NCBI GenBank assembly: GCA_051294375.1
Contig: CM119269.1
Coordinates: forward strand, 8,753,619 to 8,817,618
Source: Paraspadella gotoi
Taxonomy: Eukaryota > Chaetognatha
DNA: 64,000 nt
Reading direction: 5' to 3'
Below the pieces are notes generated by a model. The model was not told the origin of the DNA and did not search any database. It was given only the letters and a program-made list of their open reading frames with translations. Position numbers and translations under genes: made by a program. Shown here piece by piece: positions 44,917 through 57,869 of the stretch (positions are counted from its first letter, which is position 1; each line of letters opens with the position of its first letter).

Positions 44917-47900
44917 CATAAAACTTGAAAATTATTTTTCGAGTGTCATCGCGATTTTATGTTAAATTTGAATATAATTAAATTCAATTTAGTTTAAATT
45001 ATCTTTTTAGTTATACATAAAAAATTGCGATGAAAATGAACAGTATTTTAACGGAAAAACAGGCGAAATACAGGGTGAGAGAAAGATCGGCGAGTAAGTG
45101 TTAAAAATAAAAGGCCGTTAGCTAAAAATGTGGAAAGAACGCACAACTAAATTGCATCTACGTCTTCGGCAAATTTAGGAATAAAAATGATTTTTTTTAG
45201 TCGGTGTTAATAAAGTTTGAACTCTTCTTTTTTTTAAAATAATATAGAAAGTTAGTTTTTGAGGTGAAGAATGAAAAAAGCCGATTTAGGAATAAAATCG
45301 TGTAAAAAGAAAACTTTTAAAAAATTCCTAAAGGCGAAAAGCGACAGCGATCTTTTGTGACGATTTTACAATTCTCGAATTGGATGAGTAAAACTAAAGT
45401 CATTGTTAATTGTTTGTTAAAAACGAAAAAAAACTAAGAAATTTTCATCGAAGGAAATTTTAGCAGCAATTCTAGCGAAAAGCCATTTAAAAAAAATGAA
45501 CATTTGATTAAAAAAAAAGGAGAAAACTGCCCCCCCCNNNNNNNNNNNNNNNNNNNNNNNNNCCAAAAAAAAAAAAAAAAAAAGTTACCCGAGTCGGCCA
45601 ATAATATTATTCACGATCCATCATACTACAACGCGATGTAACCCCGCTCGTTTTGATTAACGCTTTTTAATCAATGTTTTTTCTCCTCCATACAAAATGA
45701 TGTCACCTTTATCCCGGAACCGGAGAACAGAGTCCGTAAGAGAGAAGTGGGGGAAGAGAGCCTTGCACCATGTAAGGGTAGTAGAACCCGGATGTGGGGG
45801 CATGGGGGCGAGTGAGACCCCCGTTCGAAAGGGGTCCCCTTTTTTTTATTATTTCGACGTCGGGGGGTCCGGGAAGAAAATACATGGGGAGGAGGAAATT
45901 TTAAAGATTTGTTGGAGGAGGAATAGAAGAAGAGGCAAAGGAAATTTATTGGTTGGCGGTGAGGATGAAAAAAAGGAAAGGAAAAGAATGAAAATAGAGG
46001 AAGAGAATAGAAGAGTGAATAGAGAGAGAGAGAAAAAAGAAAAAAAAAGGAAGATTAAAGCTGTGAATATGATCGCGCGATTCACAAAACAAAAACGGTC
46101 GGCGCTGGAAACGCTACATGGCCGATTCATATCGTTCACCGGCGCCGCAGAGTGCCATGTGACCGAGTAAACGAGCCGCGACGATCACGCGATTTAGGCC
46201 GTGATGGTCACGTGCAGTTCGCCGTGATGATCTCTCGCCGGCGCGTAGGGTCCCTTGACGGCGCCGTGACGATCATTGCCTGTATGCGTAGCTCGCCGTG
46301 ATGGTCACGCGTCGGCGCCATTATGGTTCACGGTGCCGGCGCCACTACATTTCCTTCTAATCGTCGGTTACTTGGTTGTTCCAAAGGCATCGTTCTGATC
46401 CAGTAATCCTTCGATTGGTGGCTTTCTTTCCTCCCGTGCGCCCGGCTGGGCGATGGCTTGGCCGACCGCCGTTCGCGCCGGTGACGCCGGCGAGTGGCGG
46501 CCTTTGTGAGCGGCGTCCCCGTCTACGGCGTTTAAGCGGGGAGACCGTTGGTATGGTCGGAGCGGCGGCCGTCGACCACTCCTCACCCCGGGCCCGCCTT
46601 TTCGCGATGCGATCCTGCGCCCGCCGCCCGGATCGCGAATATGAGGGCGCGCCCGTCGACGCCGCATTTCCGGCGCCAGGAGGAACGGGTTCGATTTTCT
46701 GTTTTGGTTTGTTTTTGTGTTTTAAGAAGATCTGGAGCGGAGTGTTGTCTGTAGAGTATGAGAGTGAGCTCAGAGACGAGAGAAAGGAGGGGAGAGAGGA
46801 GAAGAGAGAGAGAATGAGAGAGAGAGAGAGAGAGAGAGAGAGCAGAGCAGGAGAGAGAAAACTATTTAAAATTTCGCTCCAAAAAAATTGTGCCGAAAAA
46901 TAAAGGGGAAAAACAATTGGCACGGTATTGGAGCAGAAAAAATTTATTTGCTAATCTGTTTATCGTGTATCTAAACAAATTTTACATCATTAATTTTAAA
47001 TATCATATCTCATGTTAATTGCGACCCGGTATAGAAATAAGTTTCTTATTATTTTAACGACTAAGATCATCTTTAAGCGCGACGGGATTAACAACAAACT
47101 TTCAAGGCGGCCATCATTTTTTCGATAATTGACTCGACTCCCAATTCCGCGGCTTTTGTGGACTCGTTTTATCCGCTGCTACTCACGCGGCGGGACCCGC
47201 TTCACCAGCTTCACATTCGTCCGGCGAAGAAGGCAAAAAGGGAAAAATGAACAAAACGGGGATGTGAATCAAGGGTCAAAATTTCTTCGTGTTCATTTAT
47301 AACAAAATTTTTTTTTTAAATCTCTTGGTGCGAATCTTTAAAAAAAAAATTGGTGGAAAAGAAAAATCAGAAAGAAAGGTGTTGTTTTGGATTGACCTCA
47401 GTGGCTGTCTGAATCTTTTTTCGTTATAACATATTTTATCAATAAGTTTTAAAAATTAATCAGATTTCGAATTTATAGTTTTTCTTAATCAAAAATTCTC
47501 TAAAACATATTGTTAAAATTAGGAAAAGTTAATTTCAAATAGGAAATCGATTATTGAAATAAATTTCTAAAAAAAAAATTTATCCAGTAAGACCAGCCAC
47601 ACCGTAATCATCCAATATTTGCAAACGAAAGCGGTTAAGCCAAAAGAAATTAAATACGAGTGGGAGAGAAATTAAGTAAAAAAGCCAAATGTGCGGATTT
47701 TATTCGAGCAAGCAAAAAAAAACAAACAAAAAACAAGCTAAAACAGAAATGACCCCTTCCCTTCTGATCGTTGGAGCCGTTCTAAGGTGACCCCTGCCAG
47801 ATTGGACACCTGCCGGGTAACCCAGGGCCACGATAAACGTATTTAGGTGACCCCTGACCCGATGACACTTTTCGTGACCTCACGAGGTCAATAATTTTAT

Positions 47901-50900
47901 TTCCCAAAATATAAACGCGCTCACGTCAAGGCGATTAGGAGAAATCCATTTAATTATTTTAAGCTCAAAACACAATAATACCAAACCTAATTTTTTTTGT
48001 GTTTATATCCGTAGTATCAAAATTTTAAAATTCGTCTTCGTCATTGACAGTTGCTTAAGCTTAATTATTTAACTCAGTATTATTTGGATTTTCCTTCTTC
48101 ACACTATCAAGCTCCGACCTGTAAAGTTAATCTTCTTCTCGCCAGCTTTTTCAAAAAAAAAAAAAAGTTACCCGAGTCGGCCAAATAATATTATTCACGA
48201 TCCATCATACTACAACGCGATGTAACCCCGCTCGTTTTGATTAACGCTTTTTAATCAATGTTTTTCTCCTCCATACAAAATGATGTCACCTTTATCCCCG
48301 GAACCGGAGAACAGAGTTCCGTAAGGAGAAGTGGGGGAAGAGAGGCCTTGCACCATGTGAAGGGGGGGATAGAACCCGGATGTTGGGGGCATGGGGGGCG
48401 AGTGAAGACCCCCGTTCGAAACGGGGTCCCCTTTTTTTTTATTATTTCGACGTGGGGGGGGGGGAAGTAATGGGGGAGGAGGAAATTAAAGATTGTTGGA
48501 GGAGGAAGAGAAGAGGAAAGGAAATTTATTGGGTTGGCGGTGAGGATGAAAAAAAGGAAAGGAAAAGAAATGAAAATAGAGGAAGAGAATAGAAAGAGTG
48601 AATAGAGAGAGAGAGAGAAAAAAAAAGGAAGATTAAAGCTGTGAATATGATTCGCGCGATTCACAAAACAAAAAAAGGTCGGCGCTGGAAACGCGACATG
48701 GCCCGATCATAATCGTTCACACGGCGCCGCAGAGGTGCCATGTGAACCGAGTAAACGAGCCGCGACGATCACGCGATAGCGCCGTGATGGTCACGTGCAG
48801 TCGCCGTGATGATCTCTCGCCGGCGCCGTTAGGGTCCCTTGACGGCGCCGTGACGATCATGCGATGGCGCCGTGATGGTCACGAGTCGGCGTCATTATGG
48901 TCACGTGCCGGCGCCACTACATTTCCTTCTAATCGTCGGCTTACTTGGTTGTTCCAAAGGCATCGTCATGATCCAGTAATCCTTCGATTTGGCTTTCTTT
49001 CCTCCCGGCGCCGGCTTGGGCGATGGCTTGGCACCGCCGTTTCGCGCCGGTGACGCCGGCAGTGGCGCCTTTTGCTGAGCGGCGTCGTCTACGGCGTAAG
49101 CGGAGCCGTTGTTGGTCGGAGCGGCGCCGTCGACCACTCCCTCACCCGGGCCGCCTTTTCGGATGCGATCCTGCGCCGCCGCCGATCGCGAATATGAGGG
49201 CGCGCCCGTCGACGCCGCATTTCCGGCGCCAGAGGGAATCAGGGTCGCATTTTCTGTTTTGGTTTTGTTTTTTTGTTTGTTTTGAGGAGAGAGAGAGAGA
49301 AGATCTCGAGAGCCCGGAGTGTCCTCAGTACTAGCTAGGAGTAGATGAGAGACGAGAGATGAGCTCAGGGAGACGATGGAGAAAGCGGAGGGGATGAGAG
49401 GGGAGAAGGAGAGAGAGAAGAGAGACGAGAGATGAGAGACGAGAGCAGAGGAAAACTATTTAAAATTCGCTCCAAAAAAATTGTGCCGAAAAATAAAAGG
49501 GGGAAAAACAATTGCGCACGGTATTGGGAGCAGAAAAAATTATTTGCTTAATTGTTTATCTGTGTATCTAAACAATATTTTAATCATAAATTTTAAATAT
49601 CATATCTCATGTTAATTGCGACCCGGTTAGAAATAAGTTTTTATATTTTAACGACCTAAGATCATTTAAGCGCGACGGGATTAACAACAAACTTTCAAGG
49701 CGGCCATCATTTTTTCGAAATTGACTCGACTCCCAATTCCGCGGCTTTTGTGACTCGTTTTATCCGCTGCTACTCACCGGCGGGACCCCTTCACAGTTCA
49801 CATCGTCCGGCGAAGAAGGCAAAAAGGGAAAAATGAACAAAACGGGGATGTGAATCAGGGTCAAAAATTTCTCGTGTTCATTTATAACAAAAATTTTTTT
49901 TTAATCTCTGGTGCGAATCTTTAAAAAAAAAAATTGGTGGGAAAAGAAAATCAGAAAGAAAGGTGTTGTTTTGGATGACCTCAGTGGCTGTCTGAATCTT
50001 TTTTATAACATATTTTATCAATAAGTTTAAAAATTAATCAGATTTCGAATTTATAGTTTTTCTTAATCAAAAATTCTCTAAAACATATTGTTAAAATTAG
50101 GAAAAGTTTAATTTCAAATAGAAATCGATTATTTGAAATAAATTTCTAAAAAAAAAAATTTATCCAGTAAGACCAGCCACACGTAATCATCCAAATATTT
50201 GCCAAACGAAAGCGGTTAAGCCAAAAGAAATTAAATACGAGTGGGAGAGAATTAAGTAAAAAAGCCAAATGTGCGGATTTTATTCGAGCAAGCAAAAAAA
50301 AACAAACAAAAAACAAGCTAAAACAGAAAATGACCCCTTCCCTTCTGATCGTTGGAGCCGTTCTAAGGTGACCCCTGCCAGATTGAGACACCTGCCCGGG
50401 TAACCCAGGCCACGATAAACGTATTTAGGTGACCCCTGACCCGATGACCTTTCGTGACCTCACGAGGTCAATAATTTTATTTCCCAAAAAATAAACGCGT
50501 CCGTCAAGGCGATTAGGAGAAATCCATTTAATTATTTTAAGCTCAAAACACAATAAATACCAAACCTAATTTTTTTTGGTTTATATCCGTAGTATAAATT
50601 TTAAAATTCGTCTTCGTTCATGACAGTTGCTTAAGTTAATTATTTAACTCAGTATTAATTTGGATTTTCCCTTCTTCACACTATCAAGCTCCGACCCTGT
50701 AAAGTTAATCTTCTTCTCGCCAAGCTTTTTCTTGTATTCAGTCAGGGAACCAAGCTTGAATAATTAGGCGAATTTTCCACTGTAACGAAAGAGAGAGAAG
50801 TTGATCCTTTGCAAATGAGCGACGGCGGTCCAATAAAAATAGGAAATAGGATTTTCTATCAATAACTGATTGGTAAATTCGCGCTTCGTCGGGTCGATTA

Positions 50901-52467
50901 TTCACGGCGATCGTAACGTCCGGATCTCGGTTAGTGGTGTTACGCGAGTGCGAACGAAAAACGGAAAAAATTAAGGGAAAATGTAGTGCGTAAGAAGAAA
51001 AGTGTTAAGAATCTGTCTCGCGATTTTGGAAAAAAAAATCGCGTTGGAAACTTGGGTGAACAACAAAAAGTGAACAGGGTGTCAAAAAAATATTAATAAA
51101 AAAAAAAAAGAAAAACTACTAAAATTGAAGTTGGGCGGGAAAAAAAAATCTTAGGACACTATATTTTAATAGCCGTCATTTTTAAACAAATAATAATAAA
51201 AAAAGAGATTTTGTACTGAATGCATTAAACATACTTATAATAAAAAAAAGGATTTTTTACTCAATGCATTAAACAATAAACATACTACGTACTTATTAAA
51301 GTAGTCTTAAGTTATATTTTGACAATTCTTTTTTTATAAATATTTTCAAATACTCTAAATCATGTAATCAACCGCGTTGAGATTAATCTGTAAATTATAA
51401 CGAAGTAAACTAAACTGCTGTCGGATTTTGTTTGTTTGTTTACCTTCTGACGACAACGCAAGTGATCATGAGGCAGGCGATCGCGAGAAGGAAGGCGACG
51501 ATAGAGGCGCTGATGATAACTGCGGAGAAAAAAAAACAAAAGAACATGAAATGGAAAATAATAATTGAAAAAAATTACAAACATCTTTAAAACCAGTTTA
51601 ATATATTTTTTTTGTTTGAGAAGAAACAAACTCTCTCTCTCTCTCTCTCCCTCTCTCTCTCTCTCTTTCCCCATACGTGACGATTGACGATTGACCAGTG
51701 AATTTTTCCCATTTCTCTTTCTTAATTTAATTTAGCAAAAAAGTCGTCAAATTTACGAGTGCACCGCCCCCGTCTCCAACAACCGAAACGACAACAACGC
51801 TTTGTACTTTTACAGCGAAACCGGAACCTTAGATTCAATTTGCTTCGAAAAAGAAAAGACGCCTGACTTTTTTTTGCGACGATAAAATGTAAATTCAATT
51901 TTGAATCCGTGAAATATTAAGCTTTTTTTCTAATACAAAATAAAAGTAAAAGAAAAAATCTTGAAATCATAAAACGAAAACTTGAACTTGAAATTTGTCA
52001 CGCGACCAACTTTATGAGATTCTCCTCTGGATTTTTGTGAAGATAATTGTTGCGCAAAATACACGAAATGTGACCGATAACATTAAAATTTAACTTTAAA
52101 AACAAACCAAAAAAATGAAAAATATTGATCGATTTGAATTTAGTAATAAAACAGTTTGATCATAAAAATTGCCAATTGGTAAAAACAATCCAGTTTTCAA
52201 AAGCGTCTCGTCGACAGTTTACATTTTTGATTTAAAATAATAAAAAAAAAAAAATTGACAAAATTAAAAACAAAGAAAAAAGAATGTGTCATACTAAAAC
52301 TTTTGTTTTATTTCTAACTTCAAAAAAAACTTCCAAAAAACTATAAGAAGGAAAAAAAATAAAGAAAAATGAAAAAAATAATCTTCAAGTCGTTTCCATG
52401 GCAACCAACGGCGTCTTCGTCGTCGTCACAAAAGTTTTTCTCAAAATCCGACAAAACTCGAAATTCT

Positions 52468-52505
<38 letters not shown>

Positions 52506-54356
52506 ATCAACGACTCTTTTGAAGCGAATGACGTGGGCTTTGGCCTTGACTCTAGTTGTCATGGGGACGACGACGACAACGACGACAACAACGCCAACTG
52601 AAAATGACTTTTCCGGCGTTGGGGTCAGCCCCGTCGGCAAAGTTGTCACAGAACTCGATGATGTCGGCTTTGACGCCGGAAATTCCAGCGACGCCGACGA
52701 AGTCTCGGCGCCGACAAACGGAGCCGACAAAGCGGCGTCTAATTCCGGCGCCCCGTCGTTGCAAATCGCTAAAGACTCGTCGGCTTCTCAGGTCGAAGAT
52801 TCTTCGCTAAAACCGAAAAATTTGTCGGCAAAATCTAATCCCTTTTCTTCGACGGACGTCAGTTTGTCGGACAATTCAAATCCTTCGAACGAGCCCAAAA
52901 TATTGGCCTCGGATAAGGTTAATCAGCCCAACCTTCCCTCACCGGATTGGGCCAACGAGCCCAAAATCTCGGCGCCAAAATCTAATTCGGTTCAACGCGA
53001 ATTTCGGTCAAAAAGAAATGGAGAGACGTCACGTGACCGTAGGGACGAGGAAAAGGACGCTGCGGCGGCGGATGCTGCTGCGGCGGCGGTGGTGGCTGCA
53101 GCGGCGCGGTCGTCAAGCGATTCGGGTAAGGGAAAAAGGGAAAGGAGGAAATGGAGATATGAAGATGGGAGGAAATTAATGTGGGAAGGAAGATTAGAAG
53201 AAAAATATTAAAAGTAAATGAAGGTTATTAAAAAAAAAGAGTAAAAAATCAGAGATAAGGAAGGAAAGATAAAAAGGAAAAAGAGAAAAGTTGAAAAGGG
53301 GAAAAAACGGAGAGAGAAAAAAAGGAAGGACGTAAAAATAAGAACATAAAAAGGGGTAAAAAAAATGAGAGAGCTGGTAAAAGAAAAGGAAAAAGGAAAA
53401 GAAAAGGAAAAAAGAATAGGAAAAGGAAAAAAGAAAAGAAATAAAAAAACAGGAAATGAAGTAAGAGAAAAAAGGGAAAGGAAAAAAAAAGAGAGAGAAA
53501 TAGAATAGAAAAAACAAAGAGAAAAGGAGAAAAAAAAGAAAAGAAAGAAAAAAAGGAGAAAATAAAAAAGGAAAGAAAAAAAGGAGAAAATAAAAAAAGA
53601 AAGAAATAAAAAAAGAAAAGAAAAAAAAGAAAGAAAAAAAGGAAAGGGGCGGCGTGAATTTGGGTCATAAAAGCGAAAGGCGCCGCTCGATCTTTCGCTC
53701 AATTACCCCCGACGCGAGTCGTAGTCTGACGTCTAGTCGGTGTCGCCGGTTTTATGAGCCGCGGCGTCGTCAGTGGCGGAGTCAGCGGCGTCGTAACCAC
53801 CGAATATTTGAGGCGTCATTTTTGTGAATTTTATGTGAGACCCGGTGACTGTGATGAATTGAGCTTCGAACGAATGTGAAAGTCTGACGTCTCCATTTCG
53901 TGTTTCGTCGTAACTGAAGATGGAAACTGATTCGCCCGAATGTTGTTTCGTCTCCAGCTTGTATTGCTTGCTTAAACTTCGTTTCGTCGCGGCAAGCTCC
54001 GTATTTGGTTTCACTTCCCTCTCCCCCTAATTGGACAATGAACATGGCGATATATATATTCTGAGGTAGACTCTCGTACTTCTTTTGCCTTTCAAGACAT
54101 TTCTGCTCAAAAATCTGAAAACCTCAAGAACATGATTCTCTCAGTCATGATAAAATTCATAAAACAAACATTGTTTGTCGTAATTAAATAACAAACACGA
54201 AAGTAAAGATATAAACTAACGATCGATAAACGATCAAACGAAATTAGAAGAACGTTGTTGCTCCACAATTACCATGAATCGCTCCAAATTGTCATGATCA
54301 ACCATTGGACCGAAAAGAATTCCAGGAAACGGCAGAACCCAGAGTCGCCATTGCTC
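43134..54356 (-). CDS. Single-pass membrane protein, unknown family (partial 5')
   Basis: Exons 5' to 3' on the minus strand: 54273-54356, 53801-54114, 51444-51519, 48945-49253 (duplicated at 46372-46698), 44490-44588, 43134-43896. The 76-bp exon is a clean TM helix (ISASIVAFLLAIACLMITCV, then VVRR). Upstream lies ectodomain-like sequence (ERQKKYESLPQNIYIAMFIV; SFEAQFITVTGSHIKFTKM). Downstream is a low-complexity cytoplasmic part: APSYSRS..AQDRIRKGG, SRDYRKAKSNSLPKGGSLP, then Gln/His and Pro-rich stretches (GEFPPPPPPLDDDHGESDEL), ending AAPHRIV. Phases agree for the last three junctions, provided indels between the two assembly copies are reconciled. The 53801 exon needs a one-base homopolymer correction. 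The family is unrecognised. The upstream two exons are less certain than the TM and 3' exons. Confidence 0.5.
44085..44475. repeat. 24-bp minisatellite, ~16 units
   Basis: The unit GCAGCAACAGGCGCAGCACA plus CGTA recurs with substitutions and abuts the donor side of exon 44490-44588. It yields open Ala/Thr/Val frames of 8-residue periodicity on both strands, which I treat as non-coding. Confidence 0.8.
44602..44914. repeat. (AG)n tracts
   Basis: AG dinucleotides at 44602-44655 and 44858-44914 within an intron of the membrane-protein gene. Confidence 0.9.
45538..45562. other. Assembly gap (25 N)
   Basis: Twenty-five N bases flanked by C7 and CC-A19 homopolymers. Confidence 1.
45584..48152. 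repeat. 2.57-kb tandem duplicate, copy 1 (probable assembly artefact)
   Basis: It begins GTTACCCGAGTCGGCC and ends CTCGCCAGCTTTTTC, and is nearly identical to 48167-50731. Differences are mostly one-base indels in homopolymers and short repeats. It includes a degraded copy (46372-46698) of the membrane-protein cytoplasmic exon. Confidence 0.9.
48167..50731. repeat. 2.57-kb tandem duplicate, copy 2
   Basis: It begins GTTACCCGAGTCGGCC and ends CTCGCCAAGCTTTTTC, and is separated from copy 1 only by a poly-A run. It carries the better-preserved exon 48945-49253. A GC-rich block at 48755-48915 contains repeated GCCGTGATGGTCACG units with a CACGTG E-box. Confidence 0.9.
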
Positions 54357-54407
54357 CTTTTACGAAACAGAAACCATCTGGTATCACCATTTTTCTCCAT
54401 TAATTAA

Positions 54408-54473
<66 letters not shown>

Positions 54474-55629
54474 TCTCTCTCTTCTCTCTCTCCCTCTCTC
54501 TCTATTTCTCTTTCTCTCCCCACAGCTTCCGTCACCTCGGACTGGTACGACGCCGGTCCTTGCGACGCCGCCTGCCTCCCAGGCGAAACCTGCTACGACG
54601 CTGTCGAGATCTGGCGTTCTCTCGACGAGAGAAGATCGACGCCGCTCAACCGGCGCACTGGATCAAAGACGGCGTCTTTCTTAGAGAGAGGAGGCAGCGG
54701 TGGCGGAGGCGGCAGAAGCATTAGATCCGGCACACGCAATCCAGCGTCGCCGACGCCGCCGTCACGAGGCCGAGCCTTCTGCAAATGCATGGTTGGCAAC
54801 TGCAACGCCGAGGGTGCTAAACCGGCGCTGTTTTGGTTGGAGGAGCCGTTCGTCCTTTTTGGCGCCGAGGAGAGAGTAGGGGTCAGAACGGGTCAGGCTA
54901 GGTCGGGTCTAGCCGGATCGGATCAGCCTGGATTGGGTCGGGCTCAATCGAGTAGCCCCAGATCAATTAGAGCAAGATCGAGAAATGTCCAACTCAACCG
55001 TGTAAATACGAATGAAGCTGGCAGCGATGATGATATGAACGATATTTTGGGTCAGGTGCAGAAAGTGATCATTTCGGGTGAGATTGACCAGGGTCAGGTT
55101 CAATATGGTCAAGCCCAATCACAGTTCGACGCAGAAGTAGAGACAGACGGATCCATCGCTCTGAACTACAACGGCAACAACAACGACGACGCTGAGGCCG
55201 TCAACAAATCACCCGAAGCGGCACAGTCCATCGTCAAAAGGGCGCTGACTCCAGAGAGCCTTCCTCCACAGCGGCCCTTCTCCGACATACTGCCCCCGAA
55301 GAGGCTGCCCCCTCGAGGCCTCTTAGCCGGGAGGCAGCCCCCGCAAAGACTGTCGCCAGAACGGCTGCCACCAGAGAGACAGGAACTCTCCAGAATCTTG
55401 TTCGACCAATCAGCGGATTCGACGGGAAATTTGGACCAATCAACTTTGAGAATCGGAGGATTCTTTCGGACGAGGAAGAGGAGAGGACTCGTCTTGTCGC
55501 TGTCGAACGGAGCAGTGACGGACTGTCATTTATTCAGGTGAGGACAGTGAGAACTGCCGCTGACTCTTATTCAGGGGAAGTCAGTTATGTAATCCGATAT
55601 AAGCAGATACACAACGTGTTCCTTTCATC

Positions 55630-55681
<52 letters not shown>

Positions 55682-56643
55682 TACTTCAGCAACCCCTTCT
55701 GTTCCTCAATGTCCTACATGGAGAATCTCGACGATCGATTCCGGACGCAAAATCAAACTTCATTCGTCGAATTCTACGTAAAGTACGCCGACACAGCCGA
55801 TGCAGCCGCCGACGCAGCCGCCGACGCAGCCGACCCAGCCCCGAACCTGACGGTGGGCGTGGCCTCAGTCGATCGACGCGACGAGCAGACGTTTACCGGC
55901 GACGCCACCTTTTCCTTCTCCGACGGAAAATGGAAATATTTCGAACTCACCCTTCGGAAATTCCATTACACGAGGACGGAGACTTACCTTCTCTCTCGCG
56001 TCTGGGTCGTGCCTTACTCTGGGTCGGGAGACCGATCGGCGCCGGCGCCTGGGCGCGCCGATCGATTGACGCCGGCTTTTAACGTCCAGGCGGCGCTTTT
56101 GGCGCCGAAACCTTTCAACGTGACCGCGTGGGGATTCAAGTCGCCGGAAATTGACGTCATGGGGTTAGTGTTGGGGTGAAAGGTTGTGTGAAAGGTGAAA
56201 GTGAAAGGTGAAAGGTGAAAGGTTAGTGTCGGGGTGAAAGGTTGTGTAAATCGTTGTGATGGTTGATGTAGTGAAAAAAAGGTTTTGTCTGAAGAGAGGA
56301 TGTATATGAGTTGGCACAGTAATCTTTGACGTCTCTGAGGCGATTCGAGAAAAGAGGCACTCGAGGTAGAGAAAACTTATTGCGCAGTCTTTTTTTTTTC
56401 AGAAACTTTTTCCCCCCCGATATTGATATTTAGCTATTGTTATTTCTACTACCCTTCTTTCTTTCTTTTCTTCCTTCATTCTTTCTTTCTTCATTTCTTT
56501 TTCTTCTCTTTCTTTTTCCACTTTTACCCAATCCATTTTTTTTTCATCCTTCACTCTCTCTCCATCTTTCTTCGTCTCTCCTCGTTTCCTTTCTTTTTCC
56601 AATATTCTCTCTCACGATTCCTTTATTCTTGAGACGAAACTCG

Positions 56644-56712
<69 letters not shown>

Positions 56713-57360
56713 TTCATTTTTTCCGAGTTCGAAAAGTCGCACCTGTGACTGAGTAGAAAAGAGGCGATATTTTTCTCTTCGTTGTCGTCGTTTTCATCGT
56801 CGTTTTCGTCGTCACATAGTACATTAGAATTTTTAGTATTTTAGTTTCTTCAATTTCTAATCTTATCTTTCATTGATTATCATTGTTTCAGTTTGTAAAT
56901 TAGTAATGTTTGCTGTTTGTCTTGAAGTTTAAATTTTTCGACTTCATTGTTTTGGTTATTGTTTTGTTTTAATTTCGACATTAGCACTAAATTGTCGCAT
57001 GCTTCTATCAAAAATTTCTCCGCGCAATTAAATCCTTGCCAAAGGTCAGAGGTCATTTCATCCCCTCATTTAAGAATCCCAGTTCCTGTGATGACCTCGT
57101 CAGACCCGCGTGTCGCGTCGCTTCTAGAAAAAACGAGCGCTCGAAGACTCACAAAAACGGGGGCTCGTAAAAATGATTCACTGAGTTTTTCACTTTTCAC
57201 CGTCCCTCGTTTACTGAGGGTTGGTTAATGGTTAATGGTTAGTCTCTACCACCATGCCTGCTCTTTAAATTCACAAATAAGAGCTTTTTTCGTTCGTTGT
57301 CTTTTACTAAGAAATTCTAGCATAGTAGGCAGCGATGTTATCATTATTATTATTACTATC

Positions 57361-57397
<37 letters not shown>

Positions 57398-57418
57398 GAA
57401 TTTTAATTTTTATTACTC

Positions 57419-57513
<95 letters not shown>

Positions 57514-57831
57514 TCTACTGCTTGTGGATGATAGTAAGGTCAAGCTATGAAGTCATACCAAAAGAACAACAACGACAACAACAACAACAACGCCCTCTCT
57601 CAAACCTCCCAGGTCCCTCGTCTCCACCAACCCCCTCGCCGACACCGACGCCTCCAATTGGTTCGACGGCGCCGTCTCCAACTTCCGGTCGACGATTTCG
57701 GCGCTGGAGACGACGACGCCGCCCACGCAGCAGCTGCGGCGCTGGATGCAGCGCCGCGGCAACGCAGCTTTCTGTGACTTTCGGGCGGCGCCGGTCGAGG
57801 ACGACATCTGCGCAGCGAACCGGCGTCGTGA

Positions 57832-57869
<38 letters not shown>

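Noticed and set aside
51735-51890. Plus-strand open stretch reading QIYECTAPVSNNRNDNN then ALYFYSETG, after an acceptor-like TTTAG
   Set aside because: Protein-like, but another frame is also open (Thr/Pro-rich) and no upstream exon or start could be joined, so it is left as a possible exon only.
53194-53702. Long Phe/Ser/Leu-rich ORFs on the minus strand
   Set aside because: Produced by a purine-only tract; all three frames are open for the same reason.
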